Positions 54,541-64,000 of a stretch of DNA of 64,000 nucleotides are shown one piece after another. The position numbers were made by a program, and so were the translations under genes. The stretch comes from Silene latifolia. Lineage: Eukaryota > Streptophyta > Magnoliopsida > Caryophyllales > Caryophyllaceae. The DNA is taken from positions 123,776,269-123,840,268 of the forward strand of contig NC_133534.1 in assembly GCF_048544455.1 (NCBI RefSeq). The letters run 5' to 3'. How positions within the stretch are numbered: position 1 is the stretch's first letter; each line of letters starts with the position of its first letter. The notes below the pieces were generated by a model that searched no databases, was not told the DNA's origin, and saw only the letters and a program-made list of their open reading frames with translations.

Positions 54541-57500
54541 ATCTCCCACTTGTCCGAGACAAGTGTGCGTCATCAATTCTCTTGTCCTATTACAATCTCC
54601 CACTCAATGCAAGGTGTCTCGCAGGTCGTACTTGCACTTGATCATATCTTGAGTGGTTTTCTCGATATGGAGTGTAACTGTCTGACCGGAATTATCTACT
54701 GTAGGTACCTTCCGAGCGTGGCCACGCATTTCCAGTTCACTACTCCTTGAGTGGCCTTGAGATTTCAAACAATCCTGACAAGGGGTGGACAATTCCTATC
54801 GCACTATTCCCTTTGTTTAGCCACAATTCATCATAATCCAAAATATACCCATTTGACCTCATTTACAACAGTGGTAGAGCATAAATCAAAGCCAATCAGA
54901 AATTTGTGCCAACTTGGGCGAATAGTCTCTAGTCAAAAGAATTGACTCATAAGAATACTATAGCATCTCTTGCCACGACCATGCTTTATGAATTACCATA
55001 ACTCTATAAGGAGTCACTGCCCGATAGAGTGTCCCATATAGTCTGCCTATGTGATCGACTAGTCTTCCCATATGACTCTATGGCACTTGAACTTGCCATC
55101 AATCGCATCACACTCTAGTCACTTCGAGACGTCACTTCTTATAAGTAACTAGGGGTGAATACCATGTCAATCCAGTTCACTTTAATGGGGTTCAATTTGT
55201 CTCTACAACCCATTTGGATATAACAAAGTAAAGGGTGAGTTTAAAGAAACTCAAACGATAAATGTGATTATCACATATGAATAGTCAATACACTATTACT
55301 ACTTCATATCTTATAATCTTTAGTGTACCTTTTACACTAGTTGAAATGCAATAAAAGTTTGGCAAGTGTATATACCATATATCCATATATTCCAACTTTA
55401 TCAATTGCTATTTCCTTCTTTTCAATGTTATATCCAATAACATGAATTTATCTAAGTATATGTCTAGTCTTTTTACCAGACTTGGGTTCTTTAACTTGAA
55501 AGATGCTCCCACTGTTATCGCATAACTTGTGATAACGTCAATTGTAGAGGGATTCACTTTTAATCCTTATGTTGACTATTTAATCACAATTTACTTAGAT
55601 TCCTTTTGTAGAAATTGCAATGCGCGAAACTAAAACACTTTTCTAGTTTCTTACTCCAAGTCAATAAAATTAGCCTAGGATTTCGACAAATCCTTTTCGG
55701 TTTGGAAACTAAAGTTTGTGCAACCCTTCAACACATAACTTAGTATATCATCCAAACATAAGAACGAATCCTCAATTCTTCTCAAGAATCTCAAAGGATG
55801 TTCTTTAAGGCTTTCACAAGACCATCTTATGAATTAACTTGTTATTGACTTCTTATGCTCCTAGCATATGGTTCATCATAACTTGTGCGTCTATTGGCAT
55901 ACATGATCATTCTAACGGCGGAAACATTAGAAATCGATTTCATGTAATCAACAACTTAATAGGTTCAGTTAACGACTATAACTCCATCATAGTAATTCTA
56001 CTTTCATCAACATGAATATCCTACTCAACCTTGTTGATGTTAAACAGATACGAAAGATCTTATCATCATAAGACTCACAATTCTAAGCCAATATTCTCTC
56101 ACATAGATTCAGAAATCTAAAGTATACTGCACCTTTTCCTAGTCTCCCAATCACTCTTTCACAGAAGAGAGCATTGATACATTATTCTCAATAAGTAATA
56201 TGTTATCAACATATAAGACATGGAAAAATAATTCTAGCTCCCACTTAACTTCATGTATATTCATGATTCTTCAATCATGTGAATGAACCGATTCTCAATT
56301 ATCACATGTACGAAAAGTATAATCCTTTAATGCTTGCTTAAGAACATTCTGGGATCACTTAAGAAAGCTACGCATAACATGTTAGGATTCTTAGATCCTC
56401 ATCTAGAGTTTTGTGTTCCAAACACCTCCTTCTCTAAATTCCCATTTTAGAAAAGCGAATTTTAATTATCATTTGCCATTCTTTATTAAAATGAATTGCG
56501 GCAATTCCTAACATTATTTATCTTGATCAACATCTTTATATCAATCTATGCATTTGAGTACTCTAAAGCTCTATTCAGCTTAAGGAGACCCTCGCCTTTA
56601 AGTAAATCTACTCTTTGAGTAACAATCTTTGGATTGTAATGTTATGGCTCATATGTAACAAGGTCGATTTAGGACAATACCATTACTTTCGCAAAGCAAT
56701 ATTTTAACTGCAAGACATGTGTGCTAAACTCCCACTGAACTATACTCCCACTCTATCTTTATAGATTATAGTTTCATTACTTTCACAAAATAACACATTA
56801 ACTATAAGACATATTTGTGACGATCCAATCTACTCCCACTCTATCTCTTAGAAATACATCTATCTTCTTGAGAGATAGCTTTGTGAGTCATAAAAATACA
56901 TATGGTGGAGTATTAGAAGTTTCTTTAGACTAACACATTAGCTCATAAAAGATCAGCCCTATCATGGCAGCTTGATTCATTTTATATGCGAATATGATCC
57001 ATGTCATTTGTTAAATAGACTCTCTATTTCAGGTATCTCCTGGGTGGCCTTCCAAAATAACGTGTTCATTTTGGATTGCTAATTTCAAAAAGTGAGTTTG
57101 ACAACTCAAATCGACTTATGTCCATGTAATGAACAAACTAGAAGTCTTAAGTCCTCCCATAACTAGTATGGAGTTTTATAAATGGTGTAGCCAATTGGTA
57201 AAATTAAATTATCCTCTATAGAGTTCAATAGCTCATCATAACTTTATAATTTATCTTACATAAGTAAGTTGTTAATATTAGTAAAAATAGCATAAGGAGA
57301 ATCAAATTCATAGCATATGGACTTATAATGATCTAATCATTATAATAGTCTATTTGATCAATTTAAGTCGATAATCTTATGTTTCACAATGCAAGCAATG
57401 TATGATGAAAATCTTAGAGCAAACGGTACGTTAAAGCAAGTGACTTGGGTTGCAAACCAAGTCACCAATATCCAAAATACATCCATTGTTTCAAAGATAC

Positions 57501-57767
57501 AAACAAATTTCCAATTCGCACGAGGAAATCAAAATAGTTCTAAAATCTCAAAATACAACATGAAAATAAAGACAAAGCAACATAAAGCCAAGTTTCCATA
57601 GATCTAACACCATGGTCGGCTACATCTAGCTTCCCTCAAGATCTTCTAGGCTTGCTTTTCTTTGCCCTTGTCCTTGCTAAGATGCCATAATTACAATAAA
57701 AAGGGTAATCATCACAACTTGTATCAACATACCAAAGTTGAGATTGAAACATAAAAGATAGGGATAA
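54541..57767 (-). pseudogene. G decayed copia pol region
   Basis: No long frame. The first 400 bp align well to F's interior (32668 onward). Around 56150-56220 the minus strand reads LYVDNILLIENNVSMLSSVKE, a decayed copia RT catalytic motif (usually YVDDILLIG). Elsewhere only stops and AT-rich text. Confidence 0.65.
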
Positions 57768-58682
57768 TTATATACCTACTGGAATGACCCTTCCAGCTTT
57801 GATATCGCCAAGATATTTTGAACAATTTCTTTTACAATGCCCAACACCACTACAATAGTGGCACTTGTCCTCGGAGAGGGTACTGTACTTGGGCTTGGAG
57901 GAACTAGCTTCACAAGTCTTTGCTTTGTTCTTGTTAGGAGTTTTCTTCTTTCCCTTTTTGCCACTTTTCTTGAAATTCCCTTTGCTCTTATGATTAACAT
58001 TGAGCACATCCTTGGTGGTGCTAACACTTAGCCCCATGTCCCTTTCGGCTTGCACAAGCATTTTATGCAACTCATCAAGGGAGACTTTCTTGTTTTGCAT
58101 ATTAAAATTCACCCTGAATTGAACATATGCCTTAACTTTGTTCAAGGAGTGAAGAATTCGATGAATGACGAGTTCCTCGGGAATCTCTACCTTATGCATT
58201 TTTGGAGTCTCAACATGCTCCCTCAACTTGAGCACAAGAGGGCTAACTTTTTGGCCCTCCTTAATGTTGAGATCAAAGAATGCGGATGCCGCTTCATATT
58301 GAATGATCCTTGTAGCTTGTGAAAACATGGTCACAAGTTTCGTATAGATCTCATGAGCGGTGCTAATCTTTATAGCACTTGTTTGGAGTTCGGCCTCCAT
58401 TGCAAAGATCAACACATTTTTGATCGCGACCGACTCCTTTTGGTAAACCTCATAGGCTTGCCTAGCGGCGGTGGTAGACCTAGCATTAGGTTCGGCAGGA
58501 GAGGCCTCGGTAAGGTAACGAAGCTTGTCGTCACCCTCCGCGACCAAGCGAAGTTGCGCATCCCACTCGGCGAAATTGGACCCATTCTTTTCTAACATAC
58601 AACGATCCATGAAGGATCGGAGCCATGAAACATTGGTGAGAGTGTTGGTGCTAGTGGTTGTGGATGAAATTGGAGTTGCCAT
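57768..58682 (-). CDS. gag: G copia gag with zinc knuckle
   Basis: 304 residues from ATG 58682 (MATPISSTTTSTNTL); an upstream extension to 58739 is open but lacks the copia start context. The copia gag (UBN2-type) core: LEKNGSNFAEWDAQLRLV, IYTKLVTMFSQATRI, SPLVLKLREHVE, LDELHKMLVQAERDM. It is followed by a Lys-rich basic stretch and a canonical zinc knuckle CHYCSGVGHCKRNC, then KYLGDIKAGRVIPVGI. It stops at 57768 where copia elements normally run on into protease; nothing readable follows. The gag is intact although pol is gone, suggesting selection or recency. Confidence 0.85.
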   Translation of the reverse strand: MATPISSTTTSTNTLTNVSWLRSFMDRCMLEKNGSNFAEWDAQLRLVAEGDDKLRYLTEASPAEPNARSTTAARQAYEVYQKESVAIKNVLIFAMEAELQTSAIKISTAHEIYTKLVTMFSQATRIIQYEAASAFFDLNIKEGQKVSPLVLKLREHVETPKMHKVEIPEELVIHRILHSLNKVKAYVQFRVNFNMQNKKVSLDELHKMLVQAERDMGLSVSTTKDVLNVNHKSKGNFKKSGKKGKKKTPNKNKAKTCEASSSKPKYSTLSEDKCHYCSGVGHCKRNCSKYLGDIKAGRVIPVGI

Positions 58683-58739
58683 TGTAATTGTGAAAACGAT
58701 TTCTACTACAAAATAGGAAGTGAAGGAATTAATAAACAT

Positions 58740-59710
58740 CTATCGTTTTAATAATACTTGTAAACGTTTTAAACAAGTTTTAAGCATTTATATAGTGACC
58801 TCTACCCAACTATTATAAATGATTCCGAGATCTAAATTCATATTAACTCGGGCACGGTGAGCCGATTCATCCCTTATCAATATAACTCGGTGGATTAACC
58901 TCTTAATCGATTCTACTTCTAGAACTCTCGGTCGATAAAAATTACTCTAATGTTTATCTTTAACCCGGAACACATGCGACTACGGTCACGAATACTTCAG
59001 TTTACCTCAATCCAAATTTCGATATAATAACATTTATTACCCACTTACCCAACGTAACAAGTTTAGTACCCCGGTGAGCCGAGCCTACTTCCTCATGAAA
59101 TTGGGACTCATGGTTTCTACTATTTGGTAAGGCTAATTCTCAATTATTATAAGTGAGAGGTCTTGTCAATTTATTATCTATCACTTTTTAAGTGAACTAA
59201 AGCGGTGAACTACGATAATTATAATTGACATGGTCGATGACTCGATATGATATGCATGTGTTGTTGTGGCGATTTGCAATGCATGCAACATATTAAAAGA
59301 AATGCAGGGCAATAATAGTAAATTCCTAGTATTGCCTTCTAAAATAGAAAATCAAATAATCTATTACATATTCGGAAACCAACTCCTTTGGTCCCTTTAA
59401 TCTTCTAATGGCACTCCTCCCAAGAACACCGTCTTTGTCGGAACGCCTTTCCGAATGGCACCGTCTTGAAGAAGCTCCATAATTACAAATAATAATAAAA
59501 ATACAAAGCTATTCCTATTATACATTTGTAATATGAAAAAGTAATAAAAATAAAAGTGATACGAGATCACATTAAATTACAACCGAATCAATATTCCTTT
59601 TCATTACGGGTAATATCGATTAAAACTAAGGTCATACTAAGATAAAATTACATAATTCAAAATTATATAAATAAAAGACATTCAATAATTGAAATATGCA
59701 TCATTATAAT
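58740..59710 (-). other. G leader upstream of gag
   Basis: Noncoding and AT-rich, aligning to F's leader, with two CGGTGAGCCGA-type phrases (about 58855 and 59074) where F has CGGTGGGGCCGA. It ends at H. Confidence 0.65.
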
Positions 59711-60290
59711 TGATACCCGTCGCTGTGAGTACCAAAGATAAAATTTATAAACTCCTATTAAGACTAACCTAGGCTAGTGGTAACAGGGTCGATCCACAAG
59801 GAGGCAGTTGTAAATTCTAGTTGTTCTATGATCAGTCTAAGGTACTATTATGGGGGTTGAATTGAGTTGGTCTAAGTCTAAAGATAACAAAGCTAATAAA
59901 CGAAATAAACAGATAAGAGAAAGGTACTAGGATGGTCGGGTCATTACGGCTACGGGCAAACAAACTAGGTCGGTCTGAATTAAACACAAGTAAGGCGGGA
60001 AATAAGAGGTCCTCTCGGTCCACTCCTAACAAATAGCATCTCTCGATCTCGCTATAGGTCCCTAATGTCACTAATACTAACTTTCGTCCTGAAAAGTGAC
60101 TAATGGTCTAAACTATACCTATCTTTCGATCTTAGTACAGTTTAGTCGAATTAATTGACGGTCAAATAACCTTCCCTATCTTTCGATCTAATGGGTCGGT
60201 CACAAAAGAGGTATCTAACTGGTCGCATGCATTCGATTCGTTAAATACAAGTTTAAAAACAATTAAAACGAAGATAACCTTACAAGATCT

Positions 60291-60326
60291 GTCGATCGAC
60301 CAACAATGTCGATCGATCGATCGACG
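60291..60326. repeat. GGTCGATCGACC phrases in H LTR, downstream of TATA
   Basis: gtcgatcgac at 60291 and gtcgatcgatcgatcgacg at 60308. Confidence 0.8.
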
Positions 60327-60717
60327 ACACGCGGTTCGATCCGTGTCTAACCTATTGCCGCCTAGCCATAAATCGCCTACATCCTAGCACAAGCTATTTA
60401 GCTACTCATGGCAATGATGAAAACTACAACAACGCTAAAGATTAAGACTAAAGGATTCATGCTTGAATTGATAAAGAAAACAATAAACATGAACGATAAA
60501 TCGGCTTAGGGAATTAACTAACAATTCTATACTAACGAAAATAAAGAAGAACAGGAATTAGGGCAGAGGAATACCGAGATTTCAAAGGAAGATTAAGATT
60601 AAGAACTGAAAGATCCGATGCAAAGTCGATATATCAAACCCTAATTCGGAAATAAGCTAGAACTAAAAGTCTTTATCGTGATATGAAACTTGATGATAAA
60701 ATGAAAGTTATGTTACG

Positions 60718-60725
60718 TTATATAG
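60718..60725 (-). promoter_or_regulatory. TATA box with adjacent CCAAT in H LTR
   Basis: Minus strand ATTGGCTATATAA. Phrase cluster 60814-60917 lies about 90-200 bp upstream. Confidence 0.55.
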
Positions 60726-60813
60726 CCAATAAGCGCAACAACTATTTCCTAAAACCTAAACTTCACGGGCCTTGAGTTTCTCAATCTTTTAATTCCGTCT
60801 GGAATCGAAATCT

Positions 60814-60917
60814 GGTCGATCGACTACTCAGTGGTCGATCGATCGCTTCCTCAAAGAATGATGAGGTTCGGAATCCGATAGGTGGTCGATCGATCGATGT
60901 GGATGGTCGATCGACCG
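60814..60917. repeat. GGTCGATCGACC phrase cluster in H LTR, upstream of TATA
   Basis: Four phrases: ggtcgatcgact, ggtcgatcgatcg, ggtcgatcgatcgatg, ggtcgatcgacc. The palindromic core is TCGATCGA. Confidence 0.8.
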
Positions 60918-61200
60918 GATTAGTCGCTACTTGACTTCTTTATTCTTCGTGGACTTGTCTTTTGGGCCTTGGATCGCGCACCAAGCTCGTTCCTTAAGCA
61001 ATTTCTTCACGTCATTTACAATGCAACTTACTCGGGGACGGATTTGGCTTGATTTCCCGCTAAATTCTCCACATTTCTGCAATAAAGTACAAAAGCACGA
61101 AAGTAGAGGAAAATAGAGAAATATGGGCATATATAGCACAATTGAGCTACGAAATGCGTGTAAAAAGAGATGTAAAACATCATATAAATGACACGCATCA

Positions 61201-63639
61201 AATCTCCCCAAACCAAACCTTGCTTGTCCCCAAGCAAGAACTAGACTCGATCTAATGACCTAATGGAACGAGTTCAATCTCGAGCGAAATGCAAACCGTA
61301 AGGCCTAAACCAATTTAATGCACAACCAACAATCAATTAGTAATGTGAATCATGCAAACGAATTATAAAGTCGTCAAAAGCTCTTTGAACCGTTGATTTG
61401 TAGAGACTTATCAAATTGGACTCTCGCGGGTCGCTCAAATCACTCAATTAAGCACGGGTGATATATTTGTAAGATAGAAAGAATTAATTTTGTAGTGACT
61501 CTCACCTAACTACGACCTATGAAAACATGCCAACAATAAAATATGAAAATGACCTCTACGACCGTACATATGCATTCCAACCAACAAATGACCATTGACA
61601 CATGCCGAGGTATATATATGGAATTGTGAGGTATGGGTAAGAAGAGGCAAAACATTTTATGGTAAAGTGGGGGTACAGGTGATCAAGCTAGTACCAAAAC
61701 GGAACCAAGTGACAATATCCAACTTCTTGCTCAATAACGAACGAAACGGTGCTATAACGAGCACAAAACTCACAATCTCCAACTATCAAATCAATAAAAC
61801 TCCCCATAGGATATAAACGAAACATGGGAGCAAAAATCGCCAAAAGATAAGGATTAAATTATGCGAATTGATTTTTTTTTTTTTTTTCTTCCTTTTTTTT
61901 TTCCTTTTTCTTTCACGGACATCAGTCGATCGACCTAAATGAGCAGTCGATCGACTGCTGTGAACAGTACAGGACGTTTTTCTCTTTTTCATTTCTTTTC
62001 TCCTTTATTTCATTTTCCCAACCAACATCTCAACAGAGCATATGCTACCAAAAACGAGTAACAATCCCAAAAACTAAACTACTAGCTTGAAAAAGGACAG
62101 GCTATATGTAGGATGTAGTAAGTAGGACAAAAAGGATATTTTTGGCATAGTGAAGCTTATGGGTAAAATGAGAAAAGGGGACCTCTACCACATGTGTCAA
62201 CTAACCACAAACCGAATGCATACAGGTATTAAGTAGATCAAATTCGTAATTATGCAAATTAAGGAAACATGCCTCATAAGGAGTACTACTCACATTCCTA
62301 GATGAACTGGTCATGAATGATACCAGCTATAAGCTCTAAAAACTCAGAATATATGAGGTAGGTTGCCAATTTTCAAAGTCAAGTTTCAAGTTCAGCAAGA
62401 ATGTAACGAAAACTCGTAGATATGCATTTACGATTCTACTAATAACATGTAAGTCAAGCAAGGCTCAGGCAAAACAGATGCAAATGCTAAATCATCCTTG
62501 AAATACTACCGTTCCGACTCGACCTATATGCTAAAATAAACGTGCATTTTATGGGATTTTTTGAAATTTTTCAATTTTTTTTTTGAATTTTATAAATAGC
62601 GAATGTGAAATAAACAATGCAAAACAAAATTTAAACGTGAATGCAAGCAAATGAATGAAGTGCGACGCAAAACCCTTCCCCAAACCAAATCGCACAATGT
62701 CCCCATTGTGCAAAATCATGTGATGAAGGAAAGAGAAAATGGGAATTTGCGAGAAAAGGGAAATTAAAACATAATGACATAAAGTAAAGACTTGGGAACT
62801 CACAAGACTTTAAGCGCAGCAAAGGAAACCTCCCCAAACCAGCGTGAGCTAGGAGGTTTCAAAGAGCGCAGTGATGCTACCAATAAGGACTGAAAAGACA
62901 ATTAGAAACCACGCATAAGACTGAAGAAAACAATTTTGAAACGTAAATATTGTGCACAAATGAGACAAAAGAAGAAATAGACAATTCGACGGAAAATAAA
63001 GTGGAGTAGAAGACTCCCTTAGGACCGCATATCGACCAAACACAGCAGGGGAGAGGTCGTGAATGAACATAGCAGCAGCAGTGGTCGATCGACCTAAATA
63101 GGCAGTCGATCGACCAGGTGCTCGTGAACAGTAGCTCCTGTAACCTGCAATTCAGTCGATCGACCAATGGTGCCAGTCGATCGATCGAAAATCTCTTCTG
63201 CGGCGTCTTATTTCTTCGTAATTGCTCAATGATTTGAGCTAATAAGCTCTAATTACCTGCAAATGCACAATAGTACGCGCCAAAAAATGCGCAAAACCCA
63301 GAACGAAGTCTAAAGTACTCAAAAATCCTAAGCAAACAAAATAAAAGCGAAGTTTTCGCGCACACAAAAGTAATAGAAAATAGTTCGAAAGCAATAAAAT
63401 GAAGTTTATAACGAACTCGATCAACTAATAGTTGATCAAAAAGGACCACGGTATGGCCCACTTCGTCGGCTTCTGGCTACTAGAGGTAGCCTCAATGGTG
63501 CTCATCTTATCAGTTGCACCCTTCCCAGCTTCGACAGACGGAGAATTCATCGATCGTCGTCGACTTCCCAATCAAGGACTCCCTCGGAACCATCGGAGTC
63601 CAAATCAGCCCATCTCACCTTGGTGGCTCATCCTCTACT
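61201..63639 (-). other. H 3' interior, noncoding
   Basis: No supported gene. Contains the purine tract (61201-61219), poly-T/poly-A runs (61871-61915, 62560-62585) and CAGTCGATCGACC-type phrases at 61923, 61943, 63083, 63103, 63153 and 63174. A CCCCAAACC string near 62675 and 62833 resembles the purine tract region of other elements. Confidence 0.6.
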
Positions 63640-64000
63640 TCTTCATCGGTCCCATAGCTTAAGCATCCAAGACCTCCTCTTGAAACGATCCGCTCTGTCG
63701 CACTGGAGCATCCGGCGGCTCTTCCTTCCCCAAACCAGCTCTGCGATGTCTAAAACAACAAGTTTTTCCTCCTTCTTGCTCCCGGTTCGGGCGGAGGGGT
63801 AACACGGCCGAAGAGATATAGGGACGGGTAATTCGGGAAGCACAATATACGATTTCTTTTCGAAACCGTGTTACAGTGACAGCCACATGGCATCCCTTTT
63901 CTTAGCCTACTGGGCAAAAACAATAGAGTGCTTTCCCACTTTGAAGGTCAAGGTTCCTAAACCGACGTCGATGATCGCACAAAGCGGTGTGCGAGAAATG
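63640..64000 (-). pseudogene. H protease remnant
   Basis: More GC-rich than its surroundings. On minus, from the window end: ISRTPLCAIIDVGLGTLTFKVGK (about 63930-64000), resembling the end of an Athila-type protease domain (AVIDVKHGELTLEVG in A and B), then a stop and a charged region. The frame 63643-63843 (MLPELPVPISLRPCYPSART) continues it. Stops and frame changes show decay. The call rests on a short motif. Confidence 0.5.

Larger units (their letters stand above)
53247..59710 (-). mobile_element. Element G: Ty1/copia element, partial, hit by H
   Basis: Minus-strand relative of F. Left LTR 53247-54540, purine tract 54541-54550, decayed pol, then a readable gag (57768-58682) and a leader cut by H at 59711. 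The 5' LTR lies beyond the window. Left flanking 5-mer is ggcct (53242-53246); the partner is not visible. Confidence 0.8.
59711..61200 (-). repeat. Element H left LTR (3' LTR)
   Basis: 1490 bp. Has a CCAAT-TATA pair on minus (ATTGGCTATATAAC, TATA at 60718-60725) and GGTCGATCGACC phrase clusters at 60291-60326 and 60814-60917. The small minus frame 59832-60071 lacks motifs. Confidence 0.78.
59711..64000 (-). mobile_element. Element H: partial Athila-like element running off right edge
   Basis: Minus-strand element. Its 3' LTR is 59711-61200 (TGATACCCG ... ACGCATCA), followed by a purine tract (minus GGTTTGGTTTGGGGAGATT, 61201-61219). The interior continues to the window end and has a decayed protease at its right side. 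Only about 2.4 kb separates protease and LTR, so RT and integrase are absent from this side, as in A and B. Left flanking 5-mer ataat (59706-59710). Confidence 0.75.

Noticed and set aside
60291..60326. GATC-rich sites as a bacterial-type methylation or origin signal
   Set aside because: The context is a plant LTR; the sites belong to H's repeated phrase.
63432..63662. Plus-strand frame at the right edge as a host gene end
   Set aside because: The minus strand of the adjoining region reads as a protease-like retroelement remnant, which explains the higher GC better.

Overview
This window looks like a block of plant nuclear heterochromatin made of nested LTR retrotransposons. I see no host gene, tRNA, rRNA or CRISPR array. 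The content is AT-rich. The families are plant-type: a Tekay-like chromovirus with a chromodomain, Athila-like elements primed by a tRNA-Asp-type site, an Ogre/Tat-like gag, and Ty1/copia. This implies a large, repeat-rich angiosperm genome. The species cannot be read from the sequence; Caryophyllales is only a weak impression.

Most element ends could be fixed from TG..CA termini plus 5-bp target-site duplications (TSDs), so the nest can be unpicked. I name the elements by letter. Outermost is I (Ogre/Tat-like, minus strand). Its gag is cut into a 3' part (27986-28659) and a 5' part (52749-53246). Inside I sit C (minus; LTR 26535-27668, body running off the left edge), E (minus, Athila-like, 28660-52748) and G (copia, minus, from 53247). 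C was hit by A (minus, Athila-like, 2689-26447). A was hit by T (plus, Tekay, 5510-18173, TSD gtttt). T's gag was hit by D (minus, truncated, 8710-10972, TSD gtcta). E's gag-like gene was hit by F (copia, minus, 31386-39558, TSD tcttg), and E's right LTR was hit by B (plus, Athila-like, 41107-52212, TSD tagtg). G was hit by H (minus, from 59711), which runs off the right edge. LTR divergence counted by eye fits this order: A is oldest among A, B, F and T, B is near 2%, F near 1.4%, and T near 1%.

T carries gag-protease-RT-RNase H-integrase-chromodomain, but it is broken by D, one stop and three frameshifts. A and B have the same unusual layout: LTR, tRNA-Asp-type primer site, gag-protease, GC-rich spacer, a second protein (ATHILA ORF1-like), 3' UTR, LTR. 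Neither has reverse transcriptase, RNase H or integrase, so they are probably mobilised in trans. B is almost intact: one stop in gag-pro and a complete ORF1. F and G are copia derivatives whose pol is decayed beyond reading, although F's LTRs are young.

The most interesting signals are not genes. (1) Arrays of short CpG-containing palindromic phrases sit about 90-330 bp upstream of a TATA box in the LTRs of A, B, E and H. In A and B a second array and a TATA-like box stand just before ORF1, as if ORF1 had its own copy of the LTR promoter. (2) The ORF1 protein starts Met-Ala-Arg-Thr-Lys followed by a Lys/Ala-rich tail, which resembles the histone H3 tail. (3) A hairpin block is conserved downstream of gag-pro in three families. 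(4) Most of the in-frame stops whose ancestral codon can be inferred look like single C-to-T changes, which fits methylation-driven decay.
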